A stretch of 64,000 nt of DNA from Pseudomonadota bacterium (GCA_018241685.1 JAFEDJ010000020.1:1-64000); one strand, 5' to 3'. Shown: positions 56,238 to 64,000, numbered from the stretch's first letter. Translations and numbers: made by a program. Notes: generated from the letters alone by a model not told the origin.

Positions 56238-57096
56238 GGCGATCGCGACCGCTGAACCGACGTTGCCAGGAATCCTGCCCAGCCGGCCGGTGGCCGACTT
56301 GGTGGCGAACATAAACGCCAGATACGACGGTCCGGAGTTAGTCGCGGCGCGACTGCCGAATGTGTCCGAAAGGCAGATGCTGACGAAGCGACACGAGGAA
56401 CTGAACCGGCTGATGACCCCGATGGGGCGCAGCGTGCAGGGGGCCGAGATGCTGCGAACGCGCATCCTCGCGCCGTTCTTTGGTGCCTATCCGAAGATGG
56501 CCTACGCCGACAACGAAACGATGGTGGAATCCTACACGCTGATGCTGCAGACGCTGCCGTTCTTCGCGGTCCAGCGCGCCATGGAGGCCATCATCGACGG
56601 CAGCGCGCGAAAGCGGAACGGCCGCGGCGAAGAGGTGCCGTTCAATGGATCGGAGCCACCAAGCGCCATCGAAATTCGACAACTCGCGCTCAAGGAAATG
56701 GAAAGCGCCCGCGCCCAGATGGTCGGCATCGATAAGTCGCTGCGCGTCAAGCGGCTCGATCACGTCGTCGATCAGTCGCCCGAAACACGGGAGCGGATCA
56801 GTGCGGAGTTCGATGGGTTGGTTCGGCAACTCGCCAAGGGCCTACGCCCCGATCGCCTCGAGCGCATGGGCCTGAGTCGTGATGCCAGCGAGGACGAGGA
56901 AAACGCCGCGATCCAGCGGGAGAACGACCGTAAGCGCGATGAGGCTGCGCGCCTCTCCGAGAGAGATATCCTCGCGCGATACCAGATGCTCGGAATCGAG
57001 CCGCAATATTCGAGGAACGGATTCATCATCTCGCCGGAAATCGCGTGCCCTGATCAGGTCGCCGCAGCGCGTAGCCGTCAGAAAGACCGGGCATGA
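56215..57096 (+). CDS. Replication-associated protein (possible helicase loader partner)
   Basis: 293 residues. It overlaps the DUF1376 gene by 23 bases in another frame. RPVADLVANINARYDGPELV, ILAPFFGAYPKMAYADNETM, VESYTLMLQTLPFFAVQRAM and EEVPFNGSEPPSAIEIRQLA are conserved-looking, followed by a helical charged C-terminus (ERDILARYQMLGIEPQ). Position after DUF1376 suggests a helicase-loading or primosome role. No P-loop visible. Confidence 0.55.
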   Translation: MTTKSTSKAIATAEPTLPGILPSRPVADLVANINARYDGPELVAARLPNVSERQMLTKRHEELNRLMTPMGRSVQGAEMLRTRILAPFFGAYPKMAYADNETMVESYTLMLQTLPFFAVQRAMEAIIDGSARKRNGRGEEVPFNGSEPPSAIEIRQLALKEMESARAQMVGIDKSLRVKRLDHVVDQSPETRERISAEFDGLVRQLAKGLRPDRLERMGLSRDASEDEENAAIQRENDRKRDEAARLSERDILARYQMLGIEPQYSRNGFIISPEIACPDQVAAARSRQKDRA

Positions 57097-57884
57097 CCCG
57101 TCGATTTGCAGCCATGAGCGGCCACCACTCAGCCGCCAGCAAGAGCCACGAGTGGTTCACACCGCGCGCCATCATCGATGCGCTGGGACCATTCGATCTC
57201 GACCCATGTGCGCCGAAGGTGCAGCCGTTCCCGACCGCATCCAAGACCTATACCGCCGAAGACAACGGTCTGCTTCTGCCATGGGAAGGTCGAATCTGGC
57301 TAAACCCGCCATACAGCGTTCAACTCCTGATGCGGTTCATGGCGCGCATGGCCGAGCACAACCACGGCACGGCACTGATCTTCGCCCGCACCGAAACCGA
57401 AAATTTCCACGAATACGTCTGGAAGCGAGCGTCGGCGGTGCTGTTCTTGCGCGGACGGCTGAATTTCCTCGTCGGGTCACCAGAGATTTTCAGTAAGCCA
57501 GGGCGCGAATACCGATACGGCGAGCGGTTCGATCAGAATGCCGGAGCACCGTCGGTGCTCTGCGCCTACGGCATGCGGGACGCCGACATACTCGCGGCCT
57601 GCGAGATCGATGGCCAGTTTGTCCCGCTGCGGATCCCGCGCGCGGTCTTCGGCGCCGCGATCGCCTCAAACGAAGGTGAAAAAATTAACACGACATGGCA
57701 GCAGATCGTCCGCGAGTTTTTCGAGAACCGGGAAGGCCCGGTCGAACTCGACGAACTCTATCGGCACGTCCGGACGTTGCCAAAAGCGGCATCCAACCGA
57801 AATCCGGAAGCGAAAGCCCGGCAGCAGCTACAGCGCGGACCGTTCAAGAACGTCGGCCGCGGGCAATGGCAACTCGATCTGTGA
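57093..57884 (+). CDS. Phage DNA N-6-adenine methyltransferase
   Basis: 263 residues; the ATG overlaps the previous stop (ATGA). ASKSHEWFTPRAIIDALGPF, DLDPCAP, then GRIWLNPPYSVQLLMRFMAR (NPPY motif) and ALIFARTETENFHEYVWKRA match the DNA_N6_MT family. A C-terminal winged-helix-like segment (EGPVELDELYRHVRTLPKAA) may contact DNA. It modifies adenine and probably protects phage DNA. Confidence 0.83.
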   Translation: MTRRFAAMSGHHSAASKSHEWFTPRAIIDALGPFDLDPCAPKVQPFPTASKTYTAEDNGLLLPWEGRIWLNPPYSVQLLMRFMARMAEHNHGTALIFARTETENFHEYVWKRASAVLFLRGRLNFLVGSPEIFSKPGREYRYGERFDQNAGAPSVLCAYGMRDADILAACEIDGQFVPLRIPRAVFGAAIASNEGEKINTTWQQIVREFFENREGPVELDELYRHVRTLPKAASNRNPEAKARQQLQRGPFKNVGRGQWQLDL

Positions 57885-57888
57885 GGGA

Positions 57889-58800
57889 ATGATGGGGGTA
57901 GAAATTATTGCCGGGGACTGTCGTGAGGAACTGCGGAAGATGGATGCCGACAGCGTGCATTGTGTCGTGACCTCACCGCCATATTTCGGCCTGCGCGACT
58001 ATGGCTGTGCCGGACAAATCGGCCTTGAAGCAACCCCCGACGCCTACGTGGCGGAAATGGTCGCAGTGTTTCGCGAGGTGCGGCGCGTGCTGCGCGCGGA
58101 CGGGACGTTCTGGTTGAATTTGGGGGACAGTTACAACACGGCGGGCGGAGTAAATAACCACGGTAAAAACGCGGCGCTCGGAAAATCACCGCGTTCAAAA
58201 GCCTTTGGTAGCGCACCGGGCTTGAAGTCCAAAGATAGAATGATGATCCCCGCGCGCGTCGCGCTCGCGCTTCAAGCGGACGGCTGGTGGCTGCGTGACG
58301 AAATCATATGGCACAAGCCGAACCCGATGCCGGTCAGCGTCACCGATCGCACCACGCCCGCGCACGAAATGCTGTATATGTTCAGCAAATCCGCGCGATA
58401 TCATTACGACATGGAGGCGGTGAAAGAGCCGTCGAAAGAGGGTGTCAGCGATAAGCGCCGGGGCGACGGTGGTTCTTATAAATCGGTAAGTTCAACATAC
58501 GGCGCGACTCATTGTGGAAGCGCAGACGGCAAACGCCAACCTCGTTCCGTCTGGACCGTCACCCCCAAGCCCTTTAAGGGCGCGCACTTCGCGACGTTCC
58601 CTCCGGCACTTGTCGAGAAGATGATTCTTGCTGGATGCCCCGTCGGCGGAACGGTGCTCGATCCATTCGGAGGGAGTGGCACCACCGGGGCGGTTGCAAA
58701 CCAACTCGGCCGTAACGCCATCCTCATCGATCTCAACCAGGAATACGTCGAGATGGCGCGGGAGCGCATCAACGGACCGCTCTTTGCGGGCGCGAAATGA
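57889..58800 (+). CDS. DNA methyltransferase (SPPY, N4-cytosine type)
   Basis: 303 residues from ATG 57889; ATG 57892 follows directly. EIIAGDCREELRKMDADSVH, CVVTSPPYFGLRDYG (SPPY motif), RRVLRADGTFWLNLGDSYN, LRDEIIWHKPNPMPVS and TVLDPFGGSGTTGAVANQLG are all intact. The SPPY signature favours N4-cytosine methylation. The ribosome-binding site is GTGAGGGAATG. Confidence 0.85.
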   Translation: MMGVEIIAGDCREELRKMDADSVHCVVTSPPYFGLRDYGCAGQIGLEATPDAYVAEMVAVFREVRRVLRADGTFWLNLGDSYNTAGGVNNHGKNAALGKSPRSKAFGSAPGLKSKDRMMIPARVALALQADGWWLRDEIIWHKPNPMPVSVTDRTTPAHEMLYMFSKSARYHYDMEAVKEPSKEGVSDKRRGDGGSYKSVSSTYGATHCGSADGKRQPRSVWTVTPKPFKGAHFATFPPALVEKMILAGCPVGGTVLDPFGGSGTTGAVANQLGRNAILIDLNQEYVEMARERINGPLFAGAK

Positions 58801-58958
58801 AGTCCGACAACATCAAAACGATCTATTTCACGCATGTCCCGGTCAGCGCCGACGTGGCGATTCCGATCAGCGCTGTGCTTGATGTCCTGCGGGACATGGA
58901 TCGCGAGTGGGACACAACGCGAAGATTGCAGGAAGGCGACGATGCGGATAAGAATTGA
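58797..58958 (+). CDS. 53-residue hypothetical protein
   Basis: Starts at the ATG overlapping the methyltransferase stop (ATGA). TIYFTHVPVSADVAIPISAV, LDVLRDMDREWDTTRRL. Compact, with no motif known to me. Overlap supports it as real. Confidence 0.5.
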   Translation: MKSDNIKTIYFTHVPVSADVAIPISAVLDVLRDMDREWDTTRRLQEGDDADKN

Positions 58959-59082
58959 ATCGCGCGCGCGGGTTAGGGAAGTTGCCTCTCTCCATCCGCT
59001 CGAGGCAGATACCGGCCCGCCCGTTCCTCAGCCCCCCAGCCCCCGGGTGGGCCGGTATTCCTCCCAACGCCCGAACTCATGA
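58942..59082 (+). CDS. Possible 46-residue protein
   Basis: Overlaps the end of the preceding gene and has a good ribosome-binding site (GGAAGGCGACG). Sequence is arginine-, proline- and serine-rich and unrecognised. It may be non-coding. Confidence 0.25.
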   Translation: MRIRIESRARVREVASLHPLEADTGPPVPQPPSPRVGRYSSQRPNS

Positions 59083-59091
59083 GACGGGTCA

Positions 59092-59856
59092 ATGGCCGCG
59101 CTCTTCGCCACCGAAACTGAACTCTGCCAGACTTTCATCGCGGACATTCCGAAGGAGTGGACCGCTTATGCCGAGACGGGGGGATTCGACATCCTGCTCG
59201 TCCGCAACGTCGACGGATTCCAGATCGGCGTACAGGCCAAGCTGAAATTTACCCTCAAGCTCATCGAGCAGGCGATCGAGTACAGCGCCAGCGAAGTCTG
59301 CAGCGAAGGCCCGGACTGCCGCGCGCTGCTCATCCCGGCCGGCGAGGAGCGCAATCACCTCGAAACGATCTGCGCCTATATCGGCCTGACCATCATCCGC
59401 TGCCAGCGTGAGCGCGAACGATACTCCAGCAGCCGCCACGTCTTCCGGCCCGCGCTCCCCACCATGAACGACAGCCTTTCATGGTACAGCGAGCGCGACT
59501 GGCATGAGATGGGGCCGGAGAAGCGCTGCTCGCTCCCGGCATACATTCCAGACGTGAAGGCTGGCGATAGGTCGCCGGTCCAACTCACCGACTGGAAGAT
59601 CAAGGCGCTGAAAATCTGCGCGATTCTGCAGATCAGAGGATTCGTCACGCGCCAGGACTTCAACCACATCCGCATCGATTATCGGCGGTTTCTCGCGCCA
59701 GGGACATCATGGATGGTGCGCGAGAACGGAGTATTTAAGCGGGGGCCATACATGCCGGCCTTCGAAAAACAACACCCGGAAGTGTTCAAACAGATCGTCG
59801 CTGAGGCACCGACGTGGATGGCAAAAGACCAGCAAGAGACTAAGGTGCTGCTCTAA
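59092..59856 (+). CDS. PD-(D/E)XK-like nuclease, conserved phage protein
   Basis: 254 residues. GFDILLVRNVDGFQIGVQAK has the Asp and a QAK in place of E-x-K, as in several divergent PD-(D/E)XK proteins; IEQAIEYSA and CRALLIPAGEERNHLETICA complete the core. The C-terminal half includes LTDWKIKALKICAILQIRGF, VTRQDFNHIRIDYRRFL and GTSWMVRENGVFKRGPYMP, probably a winged-helix-like domain. It may be a nuclease or a related DNA-binding protein. Neighbours are methyltransferases on both sides. Confidence 0.55.
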   Translation: MAALFATETELCQTFIADIPKEWTAYAETGGFDILLVRNVDGFQIGVQAKLKFTLKLIEQAIEYSASEVCSEGPDCRALLIPAGEERNHLETICAYIGLTIIRCQRERERYSSSRHVFRPALPTMNDSLSWYSERDWHEMGPEKRCSLPAYIPDVKAGDRSPVQLTDWKIKALKICAILQIRGFVTRQDFNHIRIDYRRFLAPGTSWMVRENGVFKRGPYMPAFEKQHPEVFKQIVAEAPTWMAKDQQETKVLL

Positions 59857-59871
59857 CAAAAGGGGGCCGAG

Positions 59872-61377
59872 ATGGCACAGAAACAGTGGCCGGGCGCAAA
59901 GCTCTGGCCGATCGCCAAGATCAAGGAATATCCGAAAAACCCGAAAAAGCATCCGCCGGAGCAGATCACACTGCTCGCCGCGGCGATCAAGCGATGGGGG
60001 CCGGATCAGCCGATCGTCGTCGACGAAGACGGCGTCATCCTCAAAGGGCACGGCCGCAAGGCGGCTGCCATGGAGGCCGGGTTGTCGCAATTCCCGGTCG
60101 TCCAGCACGGCGGATTATCCGAGTCCGAAAAGAAGGCCATGCGCGTCGCCGACAACCAGCTTGCGCTGCTCGGCGGCTGGGACGACGATTTGCTCACCGA
60201 GGAATTGGTCGAACTGAAAGCCGATGGCTTCGAGTTGGAACTGCTGGGCTTCGACAAGCGCGACCTCAACAGTTACCTCCCCCCACCGGAGGAGGAGAAA
60301 AACCCGAACGAGATCGTGATCCCGCCGAAGAAGTCGATCGTGCGCGCCGGAGATATCTGGGAGTTGGGGCAGCACCGGATCATCTGCGGTGACAGCACCG
60401 ACATGAAGACATGGCAGACACTCATGGGCAGCGATCGCGCCGCGATGGTGTTCACCGATCCGCCGTACGGCGTCAGTTACCAAGGCGGGGACTTCGACGT
60501 CATCGAGGGCGACCACAAGCGGCGCGACGATCTCTACAAGATGCTCGTCGGAGCCTTCAAATGTCTCGTCCGCATCGCCGACGACAAAGCCGGCTTCTAC
60601 GTCTGGCATGCCAGCTCGACACGAAACGACTTCGCCCAAGCACTCACGGCCGCGGGCCTAGCGGAGAAGCAATATCTAATCTGGGCCAAGCCCGGTTTGG
60701 TGCTGGGCCGTGCCGACTACCAATGGGCGCATGAGCCAGCCTTTTACTGCGCCAAGGACGGCGAAAGCCCGCACTTCTACGGTGATCGCGCCGAAAGCAC
60801 GGTCTGGCGCGCGGCGACTATCAGTACCGATCAAGCATCGACGGTGCTCGGACCCGGTATCCTGCTGCTCGATGGCAACGGCCGGCAACTCTTCATCCAG
60901 GCCAAGGCGCCGAAAACGAAAAAGGTCCGCGAGATCCGGCTGACGGAATCCACGAAGGCTGTGGTGATCGCGGACAGCACCGGCACCGGCACGGTCTGGG
61001 AAGTTGGGCGCGAGACCGGATACGTCCACCCAACACAGAAACCGGTTGCGCTGGCGCTGCGGGCGATCGAGAACTCGTCCAAGGCCGGCGACATCGTCGT
61101 CGACGCCTTCTCCGGATCCGGGAGCACCACGATCGCCTGCGAGATGCTCGGCCGGCGCGCGCGTGTGAGCGAACTCGATCCGAAGTACGTCGAGGCTTGC
61201 ATCGGTCGATGGGAGAAGTTCACATCGAAGGCCGCGACGCTCGCCGCGACCGGCCAGACATTCGAGGAAGTCTCGAAAGAGCGCAGCAGGGGGAAACGCA
61301 ATGAAGCTCGTGATCCTGGAAAGCCCGTTCGCCGCGGGAAAGGGTCTTCGCGGGGTGATCGGCCGGTGGCGGAATAA
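59872..61377 (+). CDS. ParB-nuclease-like domain fused to DNA methyltransferase
   Basis: 501 residues. Residues 1-95 are a ParB N-terminal domain (LWPIAKIKEYPKNPKKHPPE, IVVDEDGVILKGHGRKAAAM, MRVADNQLALLGG). From about 165 follows a beta-class methyltransferase (HRIICGDSTD, VFTDPPYGVSYQGG, VHPTQKPVALALRAIE, VDAFSGSGSTTIACEM, ARVSELDPKYVEA) with canonical DPPY. Such ParB-MTase fusions are common in phages and prophages. The ParB part may recognise DNA or have CTPase-like activity. The 3' end overlaps the next gene by 77 bases. Confidence 0.88.
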   Translation: MAQKQWPGAKLWPIAKIKEYPKNPKKHPPEQITLLAAAIKRWGPDQPIVVDEDGVILKGHGRKAAAMEAGLSQFPVVQHGGLSESEKKAMRVADNQLALLGGWDDDLLTEELVELKADGFELELLGFDKRDLNSYLPPPEEEKNPNEIVIPPKKSIVRAGDIWELGQHRIICGDSTDMKTWQTLMGSDRAAMVFTDPPYGVSYQGGDFDVIEGDHKRRDDLYKMLVGAFKCLVRIADDKAGFYVWHASSTRNDFAQALTAAGLAEKQYLIWAKPGLVLGRADYQWAHEPAFYCAKDGESPHFYGDRAESTVWRAATISTDQASTVLGPGILLLDGNGRQLFIQAKAPKTKKVREIRLTESTKAVVIADSTGTGTVWEVGRETGYVHPTQKPVALALRAIENSSKAGDIVVDAFSGSGSTTIACEMLGRRARVSELDPKYVEACIGRWEKFTSKAATLAATGQTFEEVSKERSRGKRNEARDPGKPVRRGKGSSRGDRPVAE

Positions 61378-61678
61378 GCGATACGCCCGGGCCTGCATGC
61401 GGGACAGCCTCATGCGCGGCGAGTCCCCGCTGGCCAGCCACCTGCTGCTGACCCAGCGGGGCATCCTGAACGACCAAGACCCGGCCGAGCGCAAGATCGG
61501 CATCGAGGCCGGACTGGCATGGGGCTGGCTGGCGGACGCCACGGTCGTCTACACCGACCGGGGCATCAGTTCCGGGATGAACCAAGGTATCCTCCGGGCG
61601 CAAGCCGAGGGGCGCCCCGTCGAATACCGCTCCCTGTTCACTGGAACCACCCTCGCGCCGGCCAGAAACCGGGGCTAG
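61301..61678 (+). CDS. DUF7768-like (deoxyribosyltransferase-fold) protein
   Basis: 125 residues. KLVILESPFAAG at the start and ARACMRDSLMRGESPLASHL, ERKIGIEAGLAWGWLADAT, VVYTDRGISSGMNQGI follow. This order matches the small nucleoside-2-deoxyribosyltransferase-like family (DUF7768) found in phages. The ATG at 61301 lies inside the methyltransferase gene in another frame, and the ribosome-binding site GCAGGGGGAAACGC precedes it. Substrate unknown. Confidence 0.75.
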   Translation: MKLVILESPFAAGKGLRGVIGRWRNKRYARACMRDSLMRGESPLASHLLLTQRGILNDQDPAERKIGIEAGLAWGWLADATVVYTDRGISSGMNQGILRAQAEGRPVEYRSLFTGTTLAPARNRG

Positions 61679-61684
61679 GAAGCG

Positions 61685-61714
61685 AAAAAAGGCCCCGGCT
61701 GGCACACCGGGGCC
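61685..61714 (-). terminator. Rho-independent terminator for the leftward gene at 61757
   Basis: GGCCCCGG pairs with CCGGGGCC (61691-61714, loop CTGGCACA). On the minus strand it is followed by TTTTTT (61690-61685). It ends the leftward transcript and may also stop rightward transcription weakly. Confidence 0.85.
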
Positions 61715-61756
61715 TCCAAAACGGCAAAACGCGCCAGAGGCCGGTTTCTGGGCGCC

Positions 61757-62938
61757 TCAGACCCGGTAGTGCTTATCCACGAAACCCAGGTCCGGATCGC
61801 CAACCAGCATCCATTTGATCCACGTCTTGTGGTTTTCGTAGTGCCGCCAGTGCCCGCGCCGGAAATGGAGCCGGCGCCGAGTGCCCGGTTCCGCATTGGG
61901 GTCTCGTTCCAGTGCCGGCGATCGGGACCGCCGGGCCAGAGACACGACGTGGTAATCGAACAGCGGGAGCTTGCCGCGCGCCGCCCGCGCACGATTGAGC
62001 TTATGCGGCGCCCGGACGATGTCAGCCGTGGCGACCTCAGCCTCCAAGGCGATCACCACCGCGCGGACCTGCGCCGCAGCAGCATTCAAGACCGCCTCGC
62101 AGTTGGCATCGGCCATGGGCGAGAAGATCGTCCAATAACCGTTGCTGGTGCGGACTGCATGCTGGAGCAGCGGCCAAGCCGCCTGAGCGGCAAAAGACAG
62201 GACATGCTTGCCGTCGATCACCATCTCGAAAACGCAGAACTCGCCGGGCAGTCTGGTCTCGCCGCCGTCGAAGTCCTGTGCGCCGCGAAACGCCGAGGCC
62301 CAATCATGCTCGATGACGAACACTGAGGCTTCGGCCGTCGCTTCAAGCCACGCCGCAGTTTCCGTGCTTGGCAGCTCGCCTGGCACAGGACTGGAATTGA
62401 ACATCACGGGATCGAAGACCGTCTTGAGCTGCAGGGCCTCGCGAAATTTATGCAGAGCCGATGCGTCTGGCTTCCGGAAGCAAGGCAACCCGGAGCTGGC
62501 CCAGCCATCAATCTCGATCGTCGATGCCTGATAGCAGCGCAGCCGGTCGATTATCGCGTCAGTCTTGGAAAGCTCGGATTTGATGTGCTTGTCGTCGGTC
62601 TCGATGGACTGCCGGAGTTGGCTCAAGAGCTGCCGCCGGCGCCGTCCTTCCGGAATTGCATTCAAGATGCCGATGAGTGCCTGAGCCGCATCCACCGCTC
62701 CCAGATCGCCGCCCTCTTGGAGAGAGACGCCATGAGCCTCGATGATCGCCCGGACGCTTGGATCAGCGACCTTGATCATTCGCCTCAAGACCGACGCGCA
62801 GGCGCGGCGATCCTTCTCCAATTCAGAAACGGCCTCGCGATTTACGCGGTCCCTTTCAGCGGACTTGATGTGCTCGAAGATTTCGTCGAGCGAGACATTC
62901 GAAAGCCCGGCGGATGGCACGTTGAAGACGCCGGTCAT
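61757..62938 (-). CDS. Large conserved phage protein
   Basis: 393 residues. The N-terminal half is helical; the C-terminal part has KLNRARAARGKLPLFDYHVV, RRRLHFRRGHWRHYENHKTW and IKWMLVGDPDLGFVDKHYRV, a C-terminal pattern (HFRRGHWR then GD-LGFV-K-YR) seen in many phage proteins. The start ATG overlaps the upstream stop (ATGA). The function of this C-terminal family is unknown; the rest shows no recognised domain. Confidence 0.7.
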   Translation of the reverse strand: MTGVFNVPSAGLSNVSLDEIFEHIKSAERDRVNREAVSELEKDRRACASVLRRMIKVADPSVRAIIEAHGVSLQEGGDLGAVDAAQALIGILNAIPEGRRRRQLLSQLRQSIETDDKHIKSELSKTDAIIDRLRCYQASTIEIDGWASSGLPCFRKPDASALHKFREALQLKTVFDPVMFNSSPVPGELPSTETAAWLEATAEASVFVIEHDWASAFRGAQDFDGGETRLPGEFCVFEMVIDGKHVLSFAAQAAWPLLQHAVRTSNGYWTIFSPMADANCEAVLNAAAAQVRAVVIALEAEVATADIVRAPHKLNRARAARGKLPLFDYHVVSLARRSRSPALERDPNAEPGTRRRLHFRRGHWRHYENHKTWIKWMLVGDPDLGFVDKHYRV

Positions 62939-63243
62939 GATACGACATCCACCAACGAGCCGATGCCCTTCACGGCACCGACGATCGCCTGAGATTTGTC
63001 GGCGAAAGAGACGTCGAACAGCAGCCGCTCCGGATCATCGTCGAGCACGGCATCGCGCCGAACGAGAACCTTCGCCTCGGGCCACATGATCTGCAGCACT
63101 TCGAATGCGTTTTCGGCATTCACGCGATGGTTCTTGACATAGCTCGCGATCGCCGTGGCCTCGCGGGAGACGTCAAGGTGATCCTTGGGATCGCTCCAGA
63201 GCAGGAGCATGACGTCGGAAAAAAGATGAGAGGTTGGTTTCAT
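62935..63243 (-). CDS. Small hypothetical protein
   Basis: 102 residues from ATG 63243, chosen for GGAG six bases upstream; ATG 63255 is an alternative. SHLFSDVMLLLWSDPKDHLD, EVLQIMWPEAKVLVRRDAVL, ERLLFDVSFADKSQ. It precedes the larger gene, with which it overlaps by four bases. The IMWPEAKVLV segment loosely resembles the end of the protein at 3880. Confidence 0.55.
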   Translation of the reverse strand: MKPTSHLFSDVMLLLWSDPKDHLDVSREATAIASYVKNHRVNAENAFEVLQIMWPEAKVLVRRDAVLDDDPERLLFDVSFADKSQAIVGAVKGIGSLVDVVS

Positions 63244-63356
63244 CGGAGACTCCATTGCGCGGGTGCAGGATTGCCACCGCTTTTGAGTGCCAGGGTCCGG
63301 ACGAGCCGGCACCGAGCGGAGCGGACGTTCGCTCTGGTCGCCGATGGGTTCAAGTC

Positions 63357-63389
63357 AAAAAAGAACCCCCGGAGCCGAAACCCCGGGGG
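63357..63389 (-). terminator. Rho-independent terminator for the DUF3489 gene
   Basis: CCCCCGG pairs with CCGGGGG (63366-63389). On the minus strand TTTTTT follows shortly after the stem (63362-63357). It separates the DUF3489 gene from the operon to its left. Confidence 0.8.
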
Positions 63390-63415
63390 CATCACAGTAC
63401 CACGCTGAGAGCGTG

Positions 63416-63742
63416 TTAGGCTGCCGCTTTCAGCGGGGTGCCGTGATAGCGGAAGCCACGGCCGTCCTTGGTCTTGGTGAGTTTCAGCCCCGCAGCCTTG
63501 GCCTGCGCCGGCACCGAAACGGTCGGCCAGCCCGTGGCGTCGAGGATGTCCTTGGTGGTGCAGCCGTTCGGGCGCTGCAGCAGCGCGGCGATCGCCGCGA
63601 CCTTCGCGCCTCGACCAGCACCACCGGCGTCGTCAGACTTCGCCGCGGCAGCGCGCGCGGCCGGCTTGGTCTTCGCGGAGCGGGACTTTGCAGCCTTGCG
63701 CTTCGCCGGCGCCTTGGCCTTCATCTCGGTCTTGGTCTTCAT
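63416..63742 (-). CDS. Short DUF3489 form from internal start
   Basis: 108 residues starting at ATG 63742, preceded on the transcript by CAGGAGAACG at ideal spacing. This product lacks the GNIGPKE segment. The ribosome-binding region is almost identical to that of the nested scaffold start at 16127. Either or both forms may be made. Confidence 0.45.
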   Translation of the reverse strand: MKTKTEMKAKAPAKRKAAKSRSAKTKPAARAAAAKSDDAGGAGRGAKVAAIAALLQRPNGCTTKDILDATGWPTVSVPAQAKAAGLKLTKTKDGRGFRYHGTPLKAAA

Positions 63743-63865
63743 GGTGACGTTCTCCTGTAATGCCCGCAGTTGGGCGGTTGTGGTCGGAGCGGCAGAATTG
63801 CCGCCCCGGAATTTGGCCTCACGCTGCGCGCGCAGGGCCTGCTCCTTCGGTCCGATGTTGCCCAT
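63416..63865 (-). CDS. DUF3489 protein with N-terminal extension
   Basis: 149 residues from ATG 63865 (AAGGAGG upstream). GNIGPKEQALRAQREAKF is a short conserved phage N-terminus; then a lysine- and alanine-rich basic region; then a DUF3489 domain (KVAAIAALLQRPNGCTTKDI, LDATGWPTVSVPAQAKAAGL, RGFRYHGTPL). The domain is thought to bind DNA. The motif ATGWPTVSVPAQA is identical in the portal protein at 9334. An internal start at 63742 also has a good ribosome-binding site. Confidence 0.72.
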   Translation of the reverse strand: MGNIGPKEQALRAQREAKFRGGNSAAPTTTAQLRALQENVTMKTKTEMKAKAPAKRKAAKSRSAKTKPAARAAAAKSDDAGGAGRGAKVAAIAALLQRPNGCTTKDILDATGWPTVSVPAQAKAAGLKLTKTKDGRGFRYHGTPLKAAA

Positions 63866-64000
63866 CGGGGCCTCCTTGGGGTGGTGAAGAAACGAGATCG
63901 ACCGGGATAGGTTCACATCGGCCGCAGCGGACGTCGGCTGACTGCTCCAGCCACCAACGATCAAACATCGCGCCGACGCCATCCTCCGGCAGCCATTCGG
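63819..64000 (-). CDS. 3' end of a further leftward gene (partial)
   Basis: The minus strand from the right edge reads EWLPEDGVGAMFDRWWLEQS, then ADVRCGRCEP, and ends at a stop at 63819, overlapping the start of the DUF3489 gene. Sequence looks protein-like; the start lies outside the window. Function unknown. Confidence 0.35.
   Translation of the reverse strand, partial: EWLPEDGVGAMFDRWWLEQSADVRCGRCEPIPVDLVSSPPQGGPDGQHRTEGAGPARAA

Noticed and set aside
1-64000. CRISPR array
   Set aside because: No set of regularly spaced near-identical repeats was seen; the repeated words in fibre and GTGG genes are coding repeats.
1-64000. Integrase, excisionase or attachment site showing a temperate phage
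   Set aside because: No tyrosine or serine recombinase motif found. The tRNA-like gene could be an attachment target but no integrase or duplicated core is visible. The genome extends beyond the window, so lifestyle is undecided.
1-64000. Window as a complete circular genome
   Set aside because: Joining the two ends does not restore the Lar-like start (a Cys codon is expected before PFCG) and no terminal repeat is seen.

Overview
The window is a stretch of tailed-phage (or prophage) DNA, high in G+C and very densely coded, with most neighbouring genes overlapping by ATGA, GTGA or TGATG. It carries a nearly complete contractile-tail (myovirus) virion module: terminase, DUF1073-type portal, DUF2184-type capsid, DUF3383-type sheath, DUF3277-type tube and a Pam3-like simple baseplate. 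Codon use and the accessory families (DUF3489, DUF3309, GH108 endolysin, DUF1376, DUF1643) point to an alphaproteobacterial host, probably a rhizobial or Rhodopseudomonas-like bacterium; that is inference. No integrase, repressor of known type or bacterial housekeeping gene is visible. Both ends cut through coding sequence, and I see no join that would close the window into a circle.

Layout. 1-7059 (+): accessory genes, including a Lar-like anti-restriction protein, a C5 cytosine methyltransferase, many tiny conserved proteins and an ASCH-like protein interrupted in frame by an HNH endonuclease. 7101-25011 (+): terminase, portal, Mu F-like head protein with an intein, NUDIX-protease-scaffold fusion, capsid, neck and sheath. 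25047-39730 (+): tube, frameshifted tail chaperone, two tandem tape-measure-like proteins with different muralytic domains, baseplate, fibres. 39745-44310 (+): endolysin, holin candidate, lipoprotein, small membrane proteins, a tRNA-Gly-like gene and terminators. 44350-52107 (-): an early-type operon read towards the virion module, with an ERF annealing protein, a YqaJ-like exonuclease, a HIRAN protein, a sigma region 4-like protein, HNH endonucleases and zinc proteins. 52325-61678 (+): replication and modification, with a RuvC-like resolvase, a DUF1376 replication protein, four further DNA methyltransferases, one fused to ParB, and a DUF7768 protein. 61757-64000 (-): conserved phage proteins and a DUF3489 protein.

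How it works together: the divergent region at 52108-52324 probably launches the recombination operon leftwards and the replication/modification operon rightwards. Five methyltransferases plus a Lar-like protein suggest heavy protection against host restriction. The virion module then packages DNA and builds a contractile tail, and the cassette after 39745 lyses the cell.

The most unusual structure is at 13261-14196. It is an intein in the minor head protein, and its opposite strand reads, codon for codon in register, as a helix-turn-helix plus PD-(D/E)XK endonuclease. Other notable items are the HNH insertion at 4293-4793, a roughly 65-residue glycine-rich domain found seven times in five virion proteins, a methyltransferase whose distal part looks coding in two frames, and near-identical ribosome-binding regions at two internal starts far apart.
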